Positions 24,401 to 36,573 of a stretch of DNA of 64,000 nucleotides are shown here, one piece after another (the first letter of the stretch is position 1; every line of letters begins with the position of its first letter). The translations under genes were made by a program, and so were the position numbers. This stretch comes from Parietaria judaica (lineage: Eukaryota; Streptophyta; Magnoliopsida; Rosales; Urticaceae), in NCBI GenBank assembly GCA_954871525.1, contig OX940864.1, forward strand, positions 11,774,001 to 11,838,000. Reading direction: 5' to 3'. Below the pieces are notes generated by a model that was not told the origin of the DNA, did not search any database, and was given only the letters and a program-made list of their open reading frames with translations.

Positions 24401-25184
24401 GTAGTAATCATGTTTAGTGTTTGGGCGCGGCCTTAACGTATCATCGGTTCTAGAACCGTACCGAGATCTTTAGTGACTTCTCTTAGCTTGTTCTCTTGTT
24501 TGTGTAGTGTGCAAGGACAGCAACGGCATCACGTGGGTAGATGACAGCAAGGCGACGAACGTCGAAGCAACATACACAGGGTTAATGGGTTTCAAAGGAC
24601 GAACGTCAGTGGTTTTACTTGGTGGCCGCGCAAAGGTTAAATCAACCCCTGGCTATGTTTGTTTGAGAACACAATATTCACCCAATCCCGTGATTTTTGT
24701 CCTTTTTGCAGGTTTTAGGAGGACAAACCAACGGGTTTGAGCAGTTGGTTAAACCACTTAACGAGCACAGATGCGTGATCGCGGTAAGTAATCTTATTTG
24801 TTATTTCAAAAAATCGCAATATAATATATATCTATATCAATATGTGTATAATTTTTGCGTTCTTTCAAGTTTGGGGAGTCGGGAGATATGATTCAAAGGA
24901 CGTTGGCCGATTCCGGTCTTAAAATTCCGTGCATTAGAGCAAAAAGCATGGTGGATGCTGTATCTCAAGCTAGGAGAATGGCAAAACATGGTCAGTCTCT
25001 CTCGTCGATGATGATTTTGTTAATAATTCTTCATAATCGAAAACTCGATTGAATTATTCAAATGATGGTATGTTTGTACGGTTCAGGAGATGCCGTCGTC
25101 CTTACTCCGGCTTGCTTGAGCATCGACGAGTTCAAAAGCATCGAGCACCGAGGCATGGTTTTTCAGGAGCTTGTCTTATCATAA
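21475..25184 (+). CDS. MurD-like UDP-MurNAc-L-alanine:D-glutamate ligase, copy 1 (13 exons)
   Basis: Exons 21475-21591, 21665-21769, 21933-22079, 22367-22483, 22586-22696, 22794-22856, 22936-23062, 23506-23588, 23982-24198, 24508-24635, 24712-24783, 24870-24990, 25087-25184; all GT/AG, open throughout, about 501 residues. MurD adds D-glutamate to UDP-MurNAc-L-alanine using ATP (peptidoglycan precursor pathway). Motifs in order: Rossmann loop VIGLRKSG (40-47), ATP loop [10 protein letters not shown] (147-156), [11 protein letters not shown] (225-235), GTHNYHNAA (320-328), WVDDSKATN (372-380), C-terminal TPACLSIDEF. About 35 extra N-terminal residues relative to bacterial MurD could be a plastid transit peptide; that is inference. 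Oddities: the dinucleotide-fold glycine is Arg (GLRKSG; copy 2 has GLGKSG) and DRHGT is DRHRT. An out-of-frame ATG at 21455 overlaps the start; the 21475 ATG is chosen because it matches copy 2. Confidence 0.9.
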
Positions 25185-25766
25185 TAGCAATTCGGACTTT
25201 ACCTAGTTTCATGTCGTTAATTGTGCTTGACGCCATAATTAGTTATCATATAGCGAGTGACGGGTTCTTTGAATTCAATATTTGGTTGCAAAAATTATAT
25301 ATAACGAAAATATCACGTCATCAAAATTTCATGTGTCGCGGTGATATAAATGTGAAGAAAATTGACACCCTTGAGAACCTTGTTGATCCGTTCACGACTA
25401 CGGGAGGACGGAGACCGCATGTTTACGTCCGCGTTTGGAACGTCGTCTATTTTCGGTAAAAGTTCTCTAATGTGTCTGCCTTATTTCATCGACAATATAA
25501 ATGGTACCCATGTTACAAACGACATTAAATTAAAAAGGAATTATAAAAAAAAATGAAAAGAAAAACTAAGAAACGACAGCAAGTCATTATTATCTGCAAT
25601 ATAAACAACAACAAACGACAATCTTATTTAGAAAACGACGGAAAGTAGTTAATAGTATTTTCAAAGGTTTTGTTTTTTGGCAAAATTTTTCAATATGCAC
25701 AAAACTGTAATTCCAAAAATAATATCCGATAAATGATCTTCCGTCAAACGCCACGAGGAAGGCTCA
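25185..25766. other. 3' flank of MurD copy 1
   Basis: No gene. The sequence up to about 25460 is homologous to the 3' flanks of copies 2 and 3 (shared 'cggactttacctagtttcatgtcg' region and 'agcgagtgacggg'). The remainder merges into the upstream flank of the copy 2 unit. Confidence 0.6.
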
Positions 25767-28700
25767 TGTAACGACCCGGCCTAGCGCCGTCCGCTACGAC
25801 TTAAACTTACTTACTTTCTTAAGATTTAATAAAACTCTTTTGTTACGAAAATTTAGGAATAATTTTTTTTTTAAACATCATCTCACTTGTGCACCTAAGC
25901 ACGTACGTCTTAAACTTCCTATAAGAAATTTAAGATCAACGCTTTAGCATAAAATATTCAAAAGTGACCATTGTTTGGAAACCTTCGAAAAAACATGAGA
26001 CCTTCATAAAATTGTGAAGGCTTGTTAAATAGTTTACCAAAATCATTTTGAAAAGTCCAATATAATGCTTCGGATTGTGAACCCAAGACAATCATTTCAT
26101 ACGTAAATTCTTAACATAGGGAGGTAATATAATACCATAATCCCAAAACATAAACCATAGTTAATAAAACATACGTCAATTACTTTGTTCATCAAAACAT
26201 GCGGAAACTTTAGCGGTTACCCATCCTAACCCATGACCACCGCGCGCATCACCATTCCTTCGCGAGTCCACCATAACAAATTCATGCCATGGGTTTCTTA
26301 CCTACAGCATGAACACATATTACGTGAGCTTACGCTCAGCGAGTACAGACATTATCCTCACAAAAAACATATGTCAATCATGCATATATGTATGTCCAAT
26401 TATGCTATATTATTGAGTTACTTTTGAAAACATTTCCTTTCTTTTCCTTTAAGTGGCTCAAGGGATTGGCCCTGTCTTGCCTGGTGATCACCCATATGTG
26501 TACGTGCCCTTTTTGCGCGCAGCCGCAGATGGTCTGAGGGTTGCAAGGTCCCCAGCCAACACGACCTTGGGCTTAAAGCCCCATTCATAACATGTTTATA
26601 CCCCGATCGGGTGGCACGACACGAGCTTTGAAAACATTGGTCATCTTTGTTAATTAAGGTGACCCTATTATGCCTACATGCATTATGACATAAATCAAAG
26701 CTCATTTAATCATTCTTCCCATCATACATTCTTTTCTTTTCCAATATCAACACTTGGAATAACATGATACATTAACATCATAGGAATGATCCATATAATC
26801 ATATCAATGTCCATCAAGGACCACACATATCAATCATTCATGCCTTGGAGTCATTGCTCCCAATCAATCATTCATGCATCGGAGTCAATGCTCCCAAACA
26901 TCACATATATTCATGTCTTGACATATTTCATCTTTTCATTTGAAAACTATTCATGCTGTAGTGAGATCTGTACTCACCTGGTGTCCTCGCTGCACTTCAG
27001 CTACATCCTATCACACTTATGGACACCCTACTTCCCTGTTTAATCCGACCAGACGACTTGTCAGTCTTTTGGATCCAGGTTTACATGCATGCTCTACGTT
27101 GCTAGAATTCTAGGGCACTAAGGTTTCAACACTATCCGATTTTGTATCAACACGTTCCTTTGTTTAAAGATCTACGTAATATTGTACGACTTAACTTCAA
27201 GTAAGTGTAAAAGTATTTTCATGCCGTAAGATCATCATTTAAGATTCGTATCTTTTTTTTACATAGAAACTATTCCTTTCATTAATAACTCCTTGAGTTT
27301 TGTCTTATCATATATCGTAAACATAGCCTTTATCTTGAAAATCCGAAACAACCTCGGTGTGATCATTTTCATAATCGTAAATTATTTAGAGCTCCTAGGT
27401 TATTATCTTAACCTCTGAGATTTATTTTTAATATCATAGCCCCATTACCCGAAATTGAAACTATTTTATTGTTCGGGTCACAATTCTACCTCAAGGGTAG
27501 AATAGCTCGTATATGCTTGCTTTATAACCTCTATCCGGTAAACGAAAACTCGTTTTAACATACAACCAATTGTGATTGCTCTAAACTTGACATTATTAAG
27601 TATTTAGTTCATTTCCTGAAAATAAAATCCCTTGGTAAATCATATATATGTATTTTTAAGCATGAACTCAAATCTGCCCTTATTTATGAAAAACAATTTG
27701 CGACCTCCGGTGTGTGATTTTTATAAAATCAATCAGGGCTTGTTTTGGAACAAAACCAATTCCTATGTCTCTTTAACTAACTTAAGTATAACATATATTT
27801 TTATCCCACCAAAATATAAACTATAGATCATCGTTTAAAGCATTTTACTAACATAGTTCACAATCTGTCTAAAACCGAAAACAGATTTGCATGTCATTAC
27901 TCCGTGAATTGTTTTGAACTAACCGGAGTATATTTTTCAGTAAAACCAACTCTATTAATTCAATAAGGAATATACCTATATCATATAAGTTTTATACGAA
28001 TTTATAAAAATATTAGGTTGGTGAAAAACGTGTTCTAAATCCAAACTTCCAGATCTGCCTGGAAGTGAAAACAGATTTGCGCACGAATAGTGCACGACTC
28101 ATATCTTAAAACTCATAAATTGAATGGCTCCAAATTTTCAGTATGTTATACTAGACACATAGATCTATCGATACATAGGTCATTTTCTGTATTTGAAGTT
28201 CATTTGGTCTGGTTAAGACCCCTACAAAATTGGACTTCATCAAAACCCTAATTCCAGCAACATGCATGTCATTCAATCATCATCAAACATAAGGCTCTTG
28301 GGCCAAATTCATGAAAATATACAAAACCATTCATGCATGTCTTACTTAAATAATAAATAAGCATGAAAATTACTATGATAACCATTCATCAAAAGAGTGA
28401 GGGGTTTTAGTTTGAAGGCTATACCTTTCTTGAATTTTCTCCAACAAAGTTAATACTTGTGTAGTTGGAAACTTAGGTGCTCTTCACAACGACCTTAGCC
28501 TAGAGAAGGCTGGATTTTGAGCTAGGATAAGAGAGAACATTATGAACATAAGTTCATATCTTATGGCCATGAAGAAAAATAACATGCAAGAGGCAGGGGC
28601 GGACCCAGGATTACATGTCGGGGGTGGCGAACTCTAAACTGAATGAACTATTCTTAATAATTTTTTATAATTCGCAAAAAAAAAAAAAAAAAAACCTTCT

Positions 28701-30754
28701 TAAAACTCTTTAATTAAATAGTGATTTTTTAGCAATTAAATATAACTTTTAATAATGATTTTTATGAGTATTTATCAAATCAGGTCACATTAAGTCTAAA
28801 AATTGTGAATAATTTTTTTTTTAAATAAATACATTTTTTTTTAGTTATACATATACCTCACTAGTTACATGAAGAAAAAATATTTTGATTGTACAAGTAT
28901 AGCTGTAATATTATTACGGAGTGTATAAAATATTAATGAAAAATTAAATTCCATTTATTTTCATTAGATAAAATATGTGAAAATATTAATAAAAACCATC
29001 ATATATGACAAAAATAAAGGTGTAAACAAGTAGATAAAATTAATAGAAATAAAAAAAGCTAAACTGGGGTAAAAAGTAAGTAGGTTCTGACCTAATCAGT
29101 TGCCAATGTGATTGAGGGAGAGGGAGAGTAATTAACTATTTTTTATTTATTTTTATTTAAAATATTAATATAATACTCTCATTGAAAAGTGATAAGCGAA
29201 AGGCAGGGGTCAGTGGGGGTGACAATACTAAGGAGAGATAAAGATTTAAGTTTTTTTTTTCTTCTTATTATATTTAAAATACCAATAGATATATAAAATT
29301 TTCAGAAATGTGGGGGTGACATCAGCCACCCCCAATTGCATGTGGGCCCGCCCCTGGCAAGAGGGTTCCTTACCTCTTTCTTTGGAACTTTGAGCAATGA
29401 CACGGTTTGAGGGATAAATGGAGCGTTTGAGATCGGATCTTCACGATTCTTTCTCCATGATTTCGTGGCCTTAGCAACAAGATGGAGTAAAAATGAGCAT
29501 AAATTTCAGAGAGAAAAATGTTAGGGAAATCGACATGCGAGAGGTGTCCTTACCCCTTTCTTCTTCTTGGAAAAGTTAATACAAAGATGATGATCTTTGT
29601 GGTCTTCTTGGAGGGTTTCTTCAAGTAATGTTCTTTGGGTTTATTAGAGAGATAGAGGGATGAAGAGAAAGTTTCTTTTCTGATCTAGAGAGAGAGAAAA
29701 ACAAATTTTTGTGTGAGAGAGAACTTTGCATGTTCTAGGTGGAGTATGCTTCCTAAAAGTCATCATTCTTGCCCCATCATGTCTTGGAATCAACCAAGAC
29801 TCTTATTGGCTCTATTTTTCTGATGTGAGGTGTGGTAGGGGTTGCTTAAGGGTTCATCATTGCTGCCATGCACCCCTATGAGGCCATTGGTTCATTTGGG
29901 AGGTGCATGAGACAAGCACATAAGACAAAATGACCTTAAGACTTTCTTTTGATTTCTAAGAGAACCTTTATTCAAATTTCAGCATACATGAAGTTTTGAG
30001 CACGTGTATGGACATCAAGGATGAGTTTAGAATGTTGAAAATCGGATTAGGGGCATAATTGCAACTTTTTGGCAATTTTAGGCCATAGTGCAACTTTTTT
30101 AAAAGTTGAGGACCTTGATGAAAATTTTACTTTGAACGTACCTATCTTAAATAATTTTTCATGTAGATTCCAAAAATGATATTTTTGGTTTCATTTGGGA
30201 CTCGGAAATATTTATTCCGGCCTAGTTGACTTTTTTGTCAACTTTGAAGATACTTTGATTAAAATTTAAATCATATTTTCCTCTCATGATGAAATGGTTT
30301 ATATCATACATTTTCTTTCTTTATTTCTCGGTATCATTTCTTACTTATAGAAACTTATTGATACGAGACATCATCTTTCCAATTCCGGAAGCTTTTATGT
30401 TAACCCCGCCTTAATAAGTATCTTATGCGGATCCCGAAATGACTAGCGGGAGTGCTAACAAGCATAGCGGGAGTACTAGCGGCATAACGGGAGTACCAAC
30501 AATCATAGAGGTAAGTACTAGCGGCATAGCGGTAGTACTAACAAACATAGAGGTAAGTAACATTACTTGTGTCTTACGGAAATTCTTTTCCGTCCATCAA
30601 ATTTTTAAATGCGTAATGCATAACATCTAGACACTCACAACAAATATCATCCATAACTTATCATTCAATTATCATCAAAATGTACCTTATAACCAAAGGA
30701 TACAATAATATTGTATCTTTAAGGTTCTAGGTGTTAGAAAATCGGGTCATCACA
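25767..30754. mobile_element. Very long solo-LTR-like insertion (about 5 kb), probably Ty3/gypsy-derived
   Basis: Begins TGTAACGACCCGG and ends CGGGTCATCACA, with TG...CA termini and short inverted ends. A perfect 5-bp duplication GCTCA flanks it (25762-25766, 30755-30759), as for an LTR retrotransposon. No gag, protease, reverse transcriptase or integrase was found inside, and I see no internal long direct repeat. The simplest reading is therefore a solo LTR left by recombination. Without the nested hAT (28594-29356) it is about 4.2 kb, which only a few plant gypsy lineages with giant LTRs reach. It separates MurD copies 1 and 2. Alternative: a large non-coding LTR derivative. Confidence 0.6.
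28594..29356. mobile_element. Non-autonomous hAT element (763 bp) nested in the solo LTR
   Basis: Ends CAGGGGCGGACCCAGG and, from the right, CAGGGGCGGGCCCACA. Perfect 8-bp duplication GCAAGAGG (28586-28593 and 29357-29364). AT-rich interior without coding frame. Because it lies inside 25767-30754 it is younger than that insertion. Confidence 0.92.
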
Positions 30755-31184
30755 GCTCATATGCTCCCACAGTCCCACTTTGGGGTAAAAAAAATATCCG
30801 GAAGTGGGTTTTTAAATCCATACTCGGACTCTATTCATATTATAAAAAAAAAAAACTCAATTTCTAAACCCATATTCAGATCTAAGTTTGAATTTCACAA
30901 AACCGGATTCGGATCCAAGTTTAAAATATCAGGAAAATAAAAATCCAGGCGCCCAGACCAATTTGAGCATACTCTCAAACCTCATCTCATTCTCTCAATA
31001 CGGAACTCCTGACTTACCTAACTTTTAAGTACATATGCCACAAATATCTGGTTTTGTCGAGTAAGGAAGTTGTAAAAAAAAAAAAAAAAAGGGTTATTGC
31101 ACTCTCATTTCAAGGAAAGGGACTTGAAAATAGAAAACCGCCACCATCAATGATATGATCAGAGCAAGCGAGTGAGTGTTCGCA

Positions 31185-34100
31185 ATGACAACGAAGCTTC
31201 AAGCTCTCATCAATGGCGGCCGAACCCAGATTCCCAGACCCAACCGCCGACGGGTCTACGCGTACGCGCAGGACCTTCGAGGCCAGACCGTGGCCGTACG
31301 ATCTTCTCTTTTCAATTGATTTCGCGTGCCATGATTCGAGCTCGTTCAAGGAACTTGAAAATGGCTAATTTCTTCGCAGGTTATTGGGTTGGGAAAGTCT
31401 GGGAAATCAGCAGTGAAGCTTGCTTTGGAGAGAGGAGCTTTAGTTGTGGCGATCGACAGAAATGAGAACCTGGGTTTGTTAGAGGTCTGTTATTATCATC
31501 CATATGTGTTCGATCATCAGCTTAAATCGTGTTATTCCTCAGGGGAAATTTCGGCAAAACTACTATTTTTTCTCTCCAAAATAGTGCTTAATATATCGAG
31601 ACGCTTGGGTTTTATAATCTAATCAGCAAATTGAAAGCTTGAGAATATGCCGCGACATATTAAAAGTTTTGGGTACTTTTGCTGCAATTATCCTGGATTT
31701 TTATCTAGTATTTGCAAGATCAAGTGTGGTTTATCAAGTAAATTTTTAGTTTTTTTTGGTCCCTCCCGGTTTCTTGAATACCTTATTTTTCCCAGGGCAG
31801 GTAATGATAATAAAGGAAAAATCGGTGAAATACTGGTTAAATAGTTTTTTCACTTCAAATACTGACTACTTTTTTTTTTCTTCCCGGGTAACCGGTATAG
31901 AGTTTTAACCCCCTGCATAGTGTTGAAAGTTTCGAAATCTGCGAATGATCTAATGTATCTAAACTGTACAAGGTTATTGACAAAATAGTTGATGCTGTTT
32001 CAGGAAGAAGCTGGGTTCGAGACGAGAAATGGTAGTTTGAGGACAATCTTGGGACAGTTTGACCGGGAGTTACTCGATGGCTTTGATCGAGTGGTTATCT
32101 CTCCGGGAGTTCCTCTAGCGAGCTATGGGATCTCTTCTTTGGGAGATTCAGTGAGTCAATTTCAGAGTTGATTTGATTTTGTTCGGTAAAAATCGAAGAA
32201 AAACGAGAGCACTTTATTGATAAACGTAACACGAGTCTGTAATTCAAGAGTTAGACCGGGAAATCTCTCTCAGCGATGTTTAATAGGGAATTCCACTAAT
32301 CAAACATAATCAGAACATTAGCGGTGAGCACCGTAATACCCCTGCTAACAGAATACATTTGAGCCATCATACTTTTCTCGTTGTTGGTCTTATATTGCAG
32401 GGAAATCGTGTTATGTCTGAGCTGGATTTCGCAGCTGAAATCATCCCGGAAAGCGTCAAGATCTTGGCTGTGACAGGAACGAACGGGAAATCCACAACCG
32501 TTACTTTTGCCGGGCAGGTTAGAGTGTCTAACTTTCTCTTAAGCATCATGCTGAAAATAGCCTTAAGATGCTCATCCGTTTTCACTATGTCAATAATTTG
32601 AAGCTAGATGCTTAGGCAACTGGGCTTTGAGACGTTTGTCGGGGGTAATCTCGGAACGCCACTTTCCGAAGCTGCTCTCCAGTGCTTGGTTCCAACCAAC
32701 TCAAGAAACAAGCTTCAGGTTATCATTTGACTTTGTTAACAAATGAAATTCTTTTATATAAACGGTCCCAAGATTCTTCAGTTGACTTAGCATCCTTAGA
32801 CTTATTTTGACCAATCTCGTCATCGTCTTTGTCTGCAGATTGCGGTGGTTGAGGTTAGCAGTTATCAGATGGAGATTCCCGCCAAAAACTTTTGCCCATC
32901 AGTAAGTGAAATTTCAAAGTTTCCTATTTAAAGTTTTGCCCATCGGATTGTTTTTGCCTACTTTTTCTATTATGCCCTTGCAGGTTTCGGTAGTTCTAAA
33001 CCTGACACCGGATCATTTGGACAGGCACGGGACAATGGAAAACTACGCAATGACCAAATCCCGTGTTTTTTCTCACATGAATCACTCGAAGTTGGCTATT
33101 CTTCCTTCAGGTATGCACTTATAAACGACTTGGTACAAAAATTCTCTCTCAGCTATAGTACTTGGTGATCTCAAATTAGGGTGTTGATAGCACCCGGAAC
33201 CAAAAATAAACGTAAGGCAACGCAAACTCACCAAAAATTTAAGCACCTAGGCATAAGCGCCTATATGGTGATAACTGATAAGGGAACCCTAGTCGCCACT
33301 TACTAGTTAAATGTCGAAATGCCCTCGTTTTAATCAAAATTACTGGAAAGATGTAGATATACATAATTTAATAAATTAAACGACCGAGTTGCCCTTCCTC
33401 CTTTGATATGTGATTATCTTAGGCCTGACTTGTTTGTCTACAGCCGGATTAATTCTTCCATGTACCTTTTCACAGATAACAAATACTTGGATGAAGCGAT
33501 AGGCCAGTACAAGGACGACGTTAATCTAGCATGGATCAGAACCTTTCCGGGGGTTAAAGTAAGAAAAATTATTTTTTCTAATTGGCAGTAAGGCCCCTTG
33601 AACTTTGCATGTTATTGCAGTTTGACCCCTAATTAATAACCGGACGAAATTAATATACTAGATTTGGGACTATTAAGAAGCAATAAATGAGTCCAGTTAT
33701 TCAAGAGCGCTTAAGTCGAAAGTTCTACAAGTTAAATACTCTTAAAAAGGTCATGTGTTGCGCAGAAGTAAAGAAAATTTATAATTTTTTAACTGAAATT
33801 CTCAAAATGAATGTAATTTAATTTTCAATATGGAAAACTTGTTTCATATAGATTAATATGGAGGAAAAAATTGCCAGCTTGGAAGTACCCACATTGGGAA
33901 TTTATTCGCAACTAAACTTAGACGCGATGAAGATTATGGGGACCCACAACTATTACAACGCCGCGGTTGCCGCGTTGTCCATTCTTGGGTTGAAAACCGG
34001 AATTGACGTTGATGCTCTTAATTCAACTTTCGGAAATTTGAGACCGCCCCTTCACCGGATGCAGATTGGTAAATGAGTAGATAAGCATTTTGTCAAAGCA

Positions 34101-35139
34101 AGAAGTTTAAGAGAATATCTTAATGTGTTAAATCTTTTTTTTTTTTATAAATTAATTAAATTTTTATATCATTATTTTTGGATTTTCATGCCGAATTCTC
34201 CCCTTCTTACTATAAGGGAATTTTTATGGACGCAACGTTAATCATATTTTATCTATTCTTATTTCTGTTGTGTAGTAATCATGTTTAGGGTTTGGGTGCG
34301 GCCTTAGCAATGAGAAAGTGGCTAATTATTATTTATAAGATAATTGGTTGAATTAGGTTTGTTTTATCTAGGGTCTTGGCCTCTTGGGGTAGACACCATA
34401 AGAGAAAACGTATCATCGGTTCTAGATCCGTGACGAGATCTTTGGTGACTTAGCTTAGCTTGTGTAGTATGCAAGGACAGCAACGGCATCACGTGGGTAG
34501 ATGATAGCAAGGCGACGAACATCGAAGCAACGTACACGGGGCTAATGGGTTTGAAGGGACAAATGTCGGTGATTTTACTCGGTGGCCGTGCAAAGGTTAA
34601 GTCAATCTCCGGTGACCTAACACTACCATTGTTTGAGCATAGAATATTCGCCCAAACCCGTGATATTTGTCCTCCTTTTGCAGGTTTTAGAAGGACAATC
34701 TAACGGCTTTGAGCAGTTGGTGGAACCACTTAATGATCACAGATGCGTGATCGCGGTAGGTGATCTTATTTGTTATTTCAAAAATGAAGCGATCGCGCAT
34801 TCATATATATATATATATAAATAGTTTTTTTGCTTTCTTTCAAGTTTGGGGAATCGGGAGATATGATTCAAAGGACGTTGGCCGATTCCGGTCTGAAAAT
34901 TCCGTGCATTAAAGTGAAAAGCATGGTGGATGCTGTGACTCAAGCTAGGAGAACGGCAAAACATGGTCAGTCTCTCCTCTTGGGTTCGAAATAAAAAACT
35001 CGCTTGAATTATTCAAATGACGTTATGTTTGTACGGTTCAGGAGATGCCGTCGTCCTTACTCCGGCTTGCTTGAGCTTCGACGAGTTCAACAACTTCGAG
35101 CACCGAGGCATGGTTTTTGAGGAGCTTGTCTTTACTTAA
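31185..35139 (+). CDS. MurD-like UDP-MurNAc-L-alanine:D-glutamate ligase, copy 2 (13 exons)
   Basis: Exons 31185-31295, 31380-31484, 32004-32150, 32401-32517, 32608-32718, 32839-32901, 32984-33110, 33476-33558, 33852-34068, 34468-34595, 34684-34755, 34845-34965, 35042-35139; all GT/AG, no in-frame stop, 499 residues. Every intron position matches copy 1, and introns also align, so the pair arose by segmental duplication, not retroposition. Canonical motifs are kept where copy 1 has changed: GLGKSG in the N-terminal Rossmann fold and DRHGTMENY after the central motif. The ATP loop [19 protein letters not shown] and WVDDSKATN are intact. One unusual change is VLEGQSNGF where copies 1 and 3 have VLGGQTNGF. 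The N-terminal extension again suggests an organelle signal. This copy is the better candidate for full enzyme activity; expression is unknown. Confidence 0.9.
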
Positions 35140-35625
35140 TAGCAACTCGGACTTTACCTAGTTTCATGTCGCTTACAAGTACCCATGGAAGTTCCAGTGC
35201 TCTTGGCCAAAATTAACTATGTATGTTGTAAAGCGAGTGACGGGGTTCTGAATGTACATTTTGTAACATTATGTTGCAATATTTGGCTTTGAACTCAATA
35301 CTTGGTTGCAAAAGAGGTTGTACTTGTAACATTATGGTTATATCAGAGAATTCGTGCGTCGAGATGATATAAATGTGAAGAAGACTGACTCGCTCGGAAA
35401 GTGCACGTTTACGTCTGCGGTTTGGAGAGTCTATTTTCGGTAAAAGTTCTCTAATGATCATGCCTTACTTCATCAACAATTTAATTGAGAGAGAGCCAAG
35501 GTATAACTCCAGTCTATAACCTATAAAGTATAAACGACATGAGATTTTTAAAAAAGAAAACAGAGAGGGAATTATAGAAAAATGAGGAGAAATGAAGAAA
35601 CGACAGTAAATTGCACAGCACGATT

Positions 35626-35667
<42 letters not shown>
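35140..35667. other. 3' flank of MurD copy 2 and (TA)n tract
   Basis: Homologous to the 3' flanks of copies 1 and 3 up to about 35460. Ends in a (TA)n microsatellite (about 35626-35667), which is the target of the next insertion. Confidence 0.7.
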
Positions 35668-35670
<3 letters not shown>

Positions 35671-35966
35671 CACACCCTAAAATCCCTAGAGAGGATCCGT
35701 GCCCGGGGAAGCACGGGAAGGAGGCCCAACAAGCCTCCCGAGGCGCCTGACGAGTGGCAAGGCGCGAGGAAAGACTTGGCGTAGGTGGTGGGATGAGCAC
35801 GTGCGGCATGGGGCAGCGGCCCAACGCACGGGAACACGAAAGAGAGCACGCAGCAAGCACGAGCAGCGTGTCCGCAAGGGGCACGGGCAGCGAGCTCGCG
35901 CGCGGGCAGTCAGGGCAGCGAGCGAGCGCATTCGGGCAAGGGAAGTGGCGCGCGATATGGACAACG

Positions 35967-36075
35967 TCACCCACGCGGTTAGGCAGCGTCACCCACGCGG
36001 AGACAGCGAACCTCACCCATGCGGTTACGCAGCGAGCGTCACCCACGCGGACTCGGCAAGCGTCACCCACGCGGA
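35967..36075 (+). repeat. Degenerate short repeat of CACCCACGCGG within the solo LTR
   Basis: Five units of (G)(T)CACCC(A/T)(C/T)GCGG at roughly 20-30-bp spacing. The exact word CACCCACGCGG occurs four times and CACCCATGCGG once. Confidence 0.75.
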
Positions 36076-36238
36076 AGACCCACGCTACTTGCTGCCCAAG
36101 GAAGAAACACGCGCGGAGAGGAGTGCGGCCCAAGGATTCGCGAAGATTGTGGGCAATCTTCAAGGATAACGCGTTTTTAAAGATAGGATTAGGCCTAGGA
36201 CTTAGAATTCGATTAGGATTAGGATTTCCCTTTGTTTT

Positions 36239-36248
36239 CTATAAATAG
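36239..36248 (+). promoter_or_regulatory. TATA box of the solo LTR
   Basis: CTATAAATAG in a GC-rich context, placed two-thirds of the way through the LTR as expected at the U3/R border. It could drive read-through transcription toward the P450 side. Confidence 0.6.
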
Positions 36249-36573
36249 GGTCGAATGTGGCTATGTTAAACGTGTGAAACCATATGCGAGTTTAGGCTAG
36301 AGAGAGAGTTGTGCTTTGCGAGAGCTTTTGTGAGTGAGAAGAAGGGAACGGCGTTAGCGCACCTGAGTCTATCCTTTTAATAAAAAGAAAGGTTGGGGTG
36401 TGCCCCGTAAGCTTGTGTCGTGGTGTGATACTTTACTTGCTTAGTTGAAATTAATTAAGAACTTAGTCTAGGTTTGCATACGAGAGTTGGTTTACACGGA
36501 AGGCTGGTCGTGTTTGAGTGTACACGGCGCCGCACAAGGTCAAAAATTCAGGTACGAAATTGACCCTGTGACA

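Larger units (their letters stand above)
35668..36573 (+). mobile_element. Solo LTR (906 bp), GC-rich, inserted in a TA microsatellite
   Basis: Begins TGTCACACCC and ends CCCTGTGACA (TG...CA with a TGTCACA/TGTGACA inverted end). TATAT lies on both sides because the target is a TA run. The interior has a good core promoter, CTATAAATAG at 36239-36248, and 'aataaaaag' downstream near 36380, the layout of an LTR (U3-R-U5) transcribed on the plus strand. The first half is strikingly GC-rich compared with the window and contains long but meaningless Arg/Ala-rich frames on both strands. No internal domain is present, so it is a solo LTR, probably of a gypsy element. Confidence 0.75.

Noticed and set aside
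35699..36248. Long Arg/Ala-rich frames on both strands (156-232 codons)
   Set aside because: They lie in the GC-rich half of a solo LTR, overlap each other on opposite strands and have no domain; they result from base composition.
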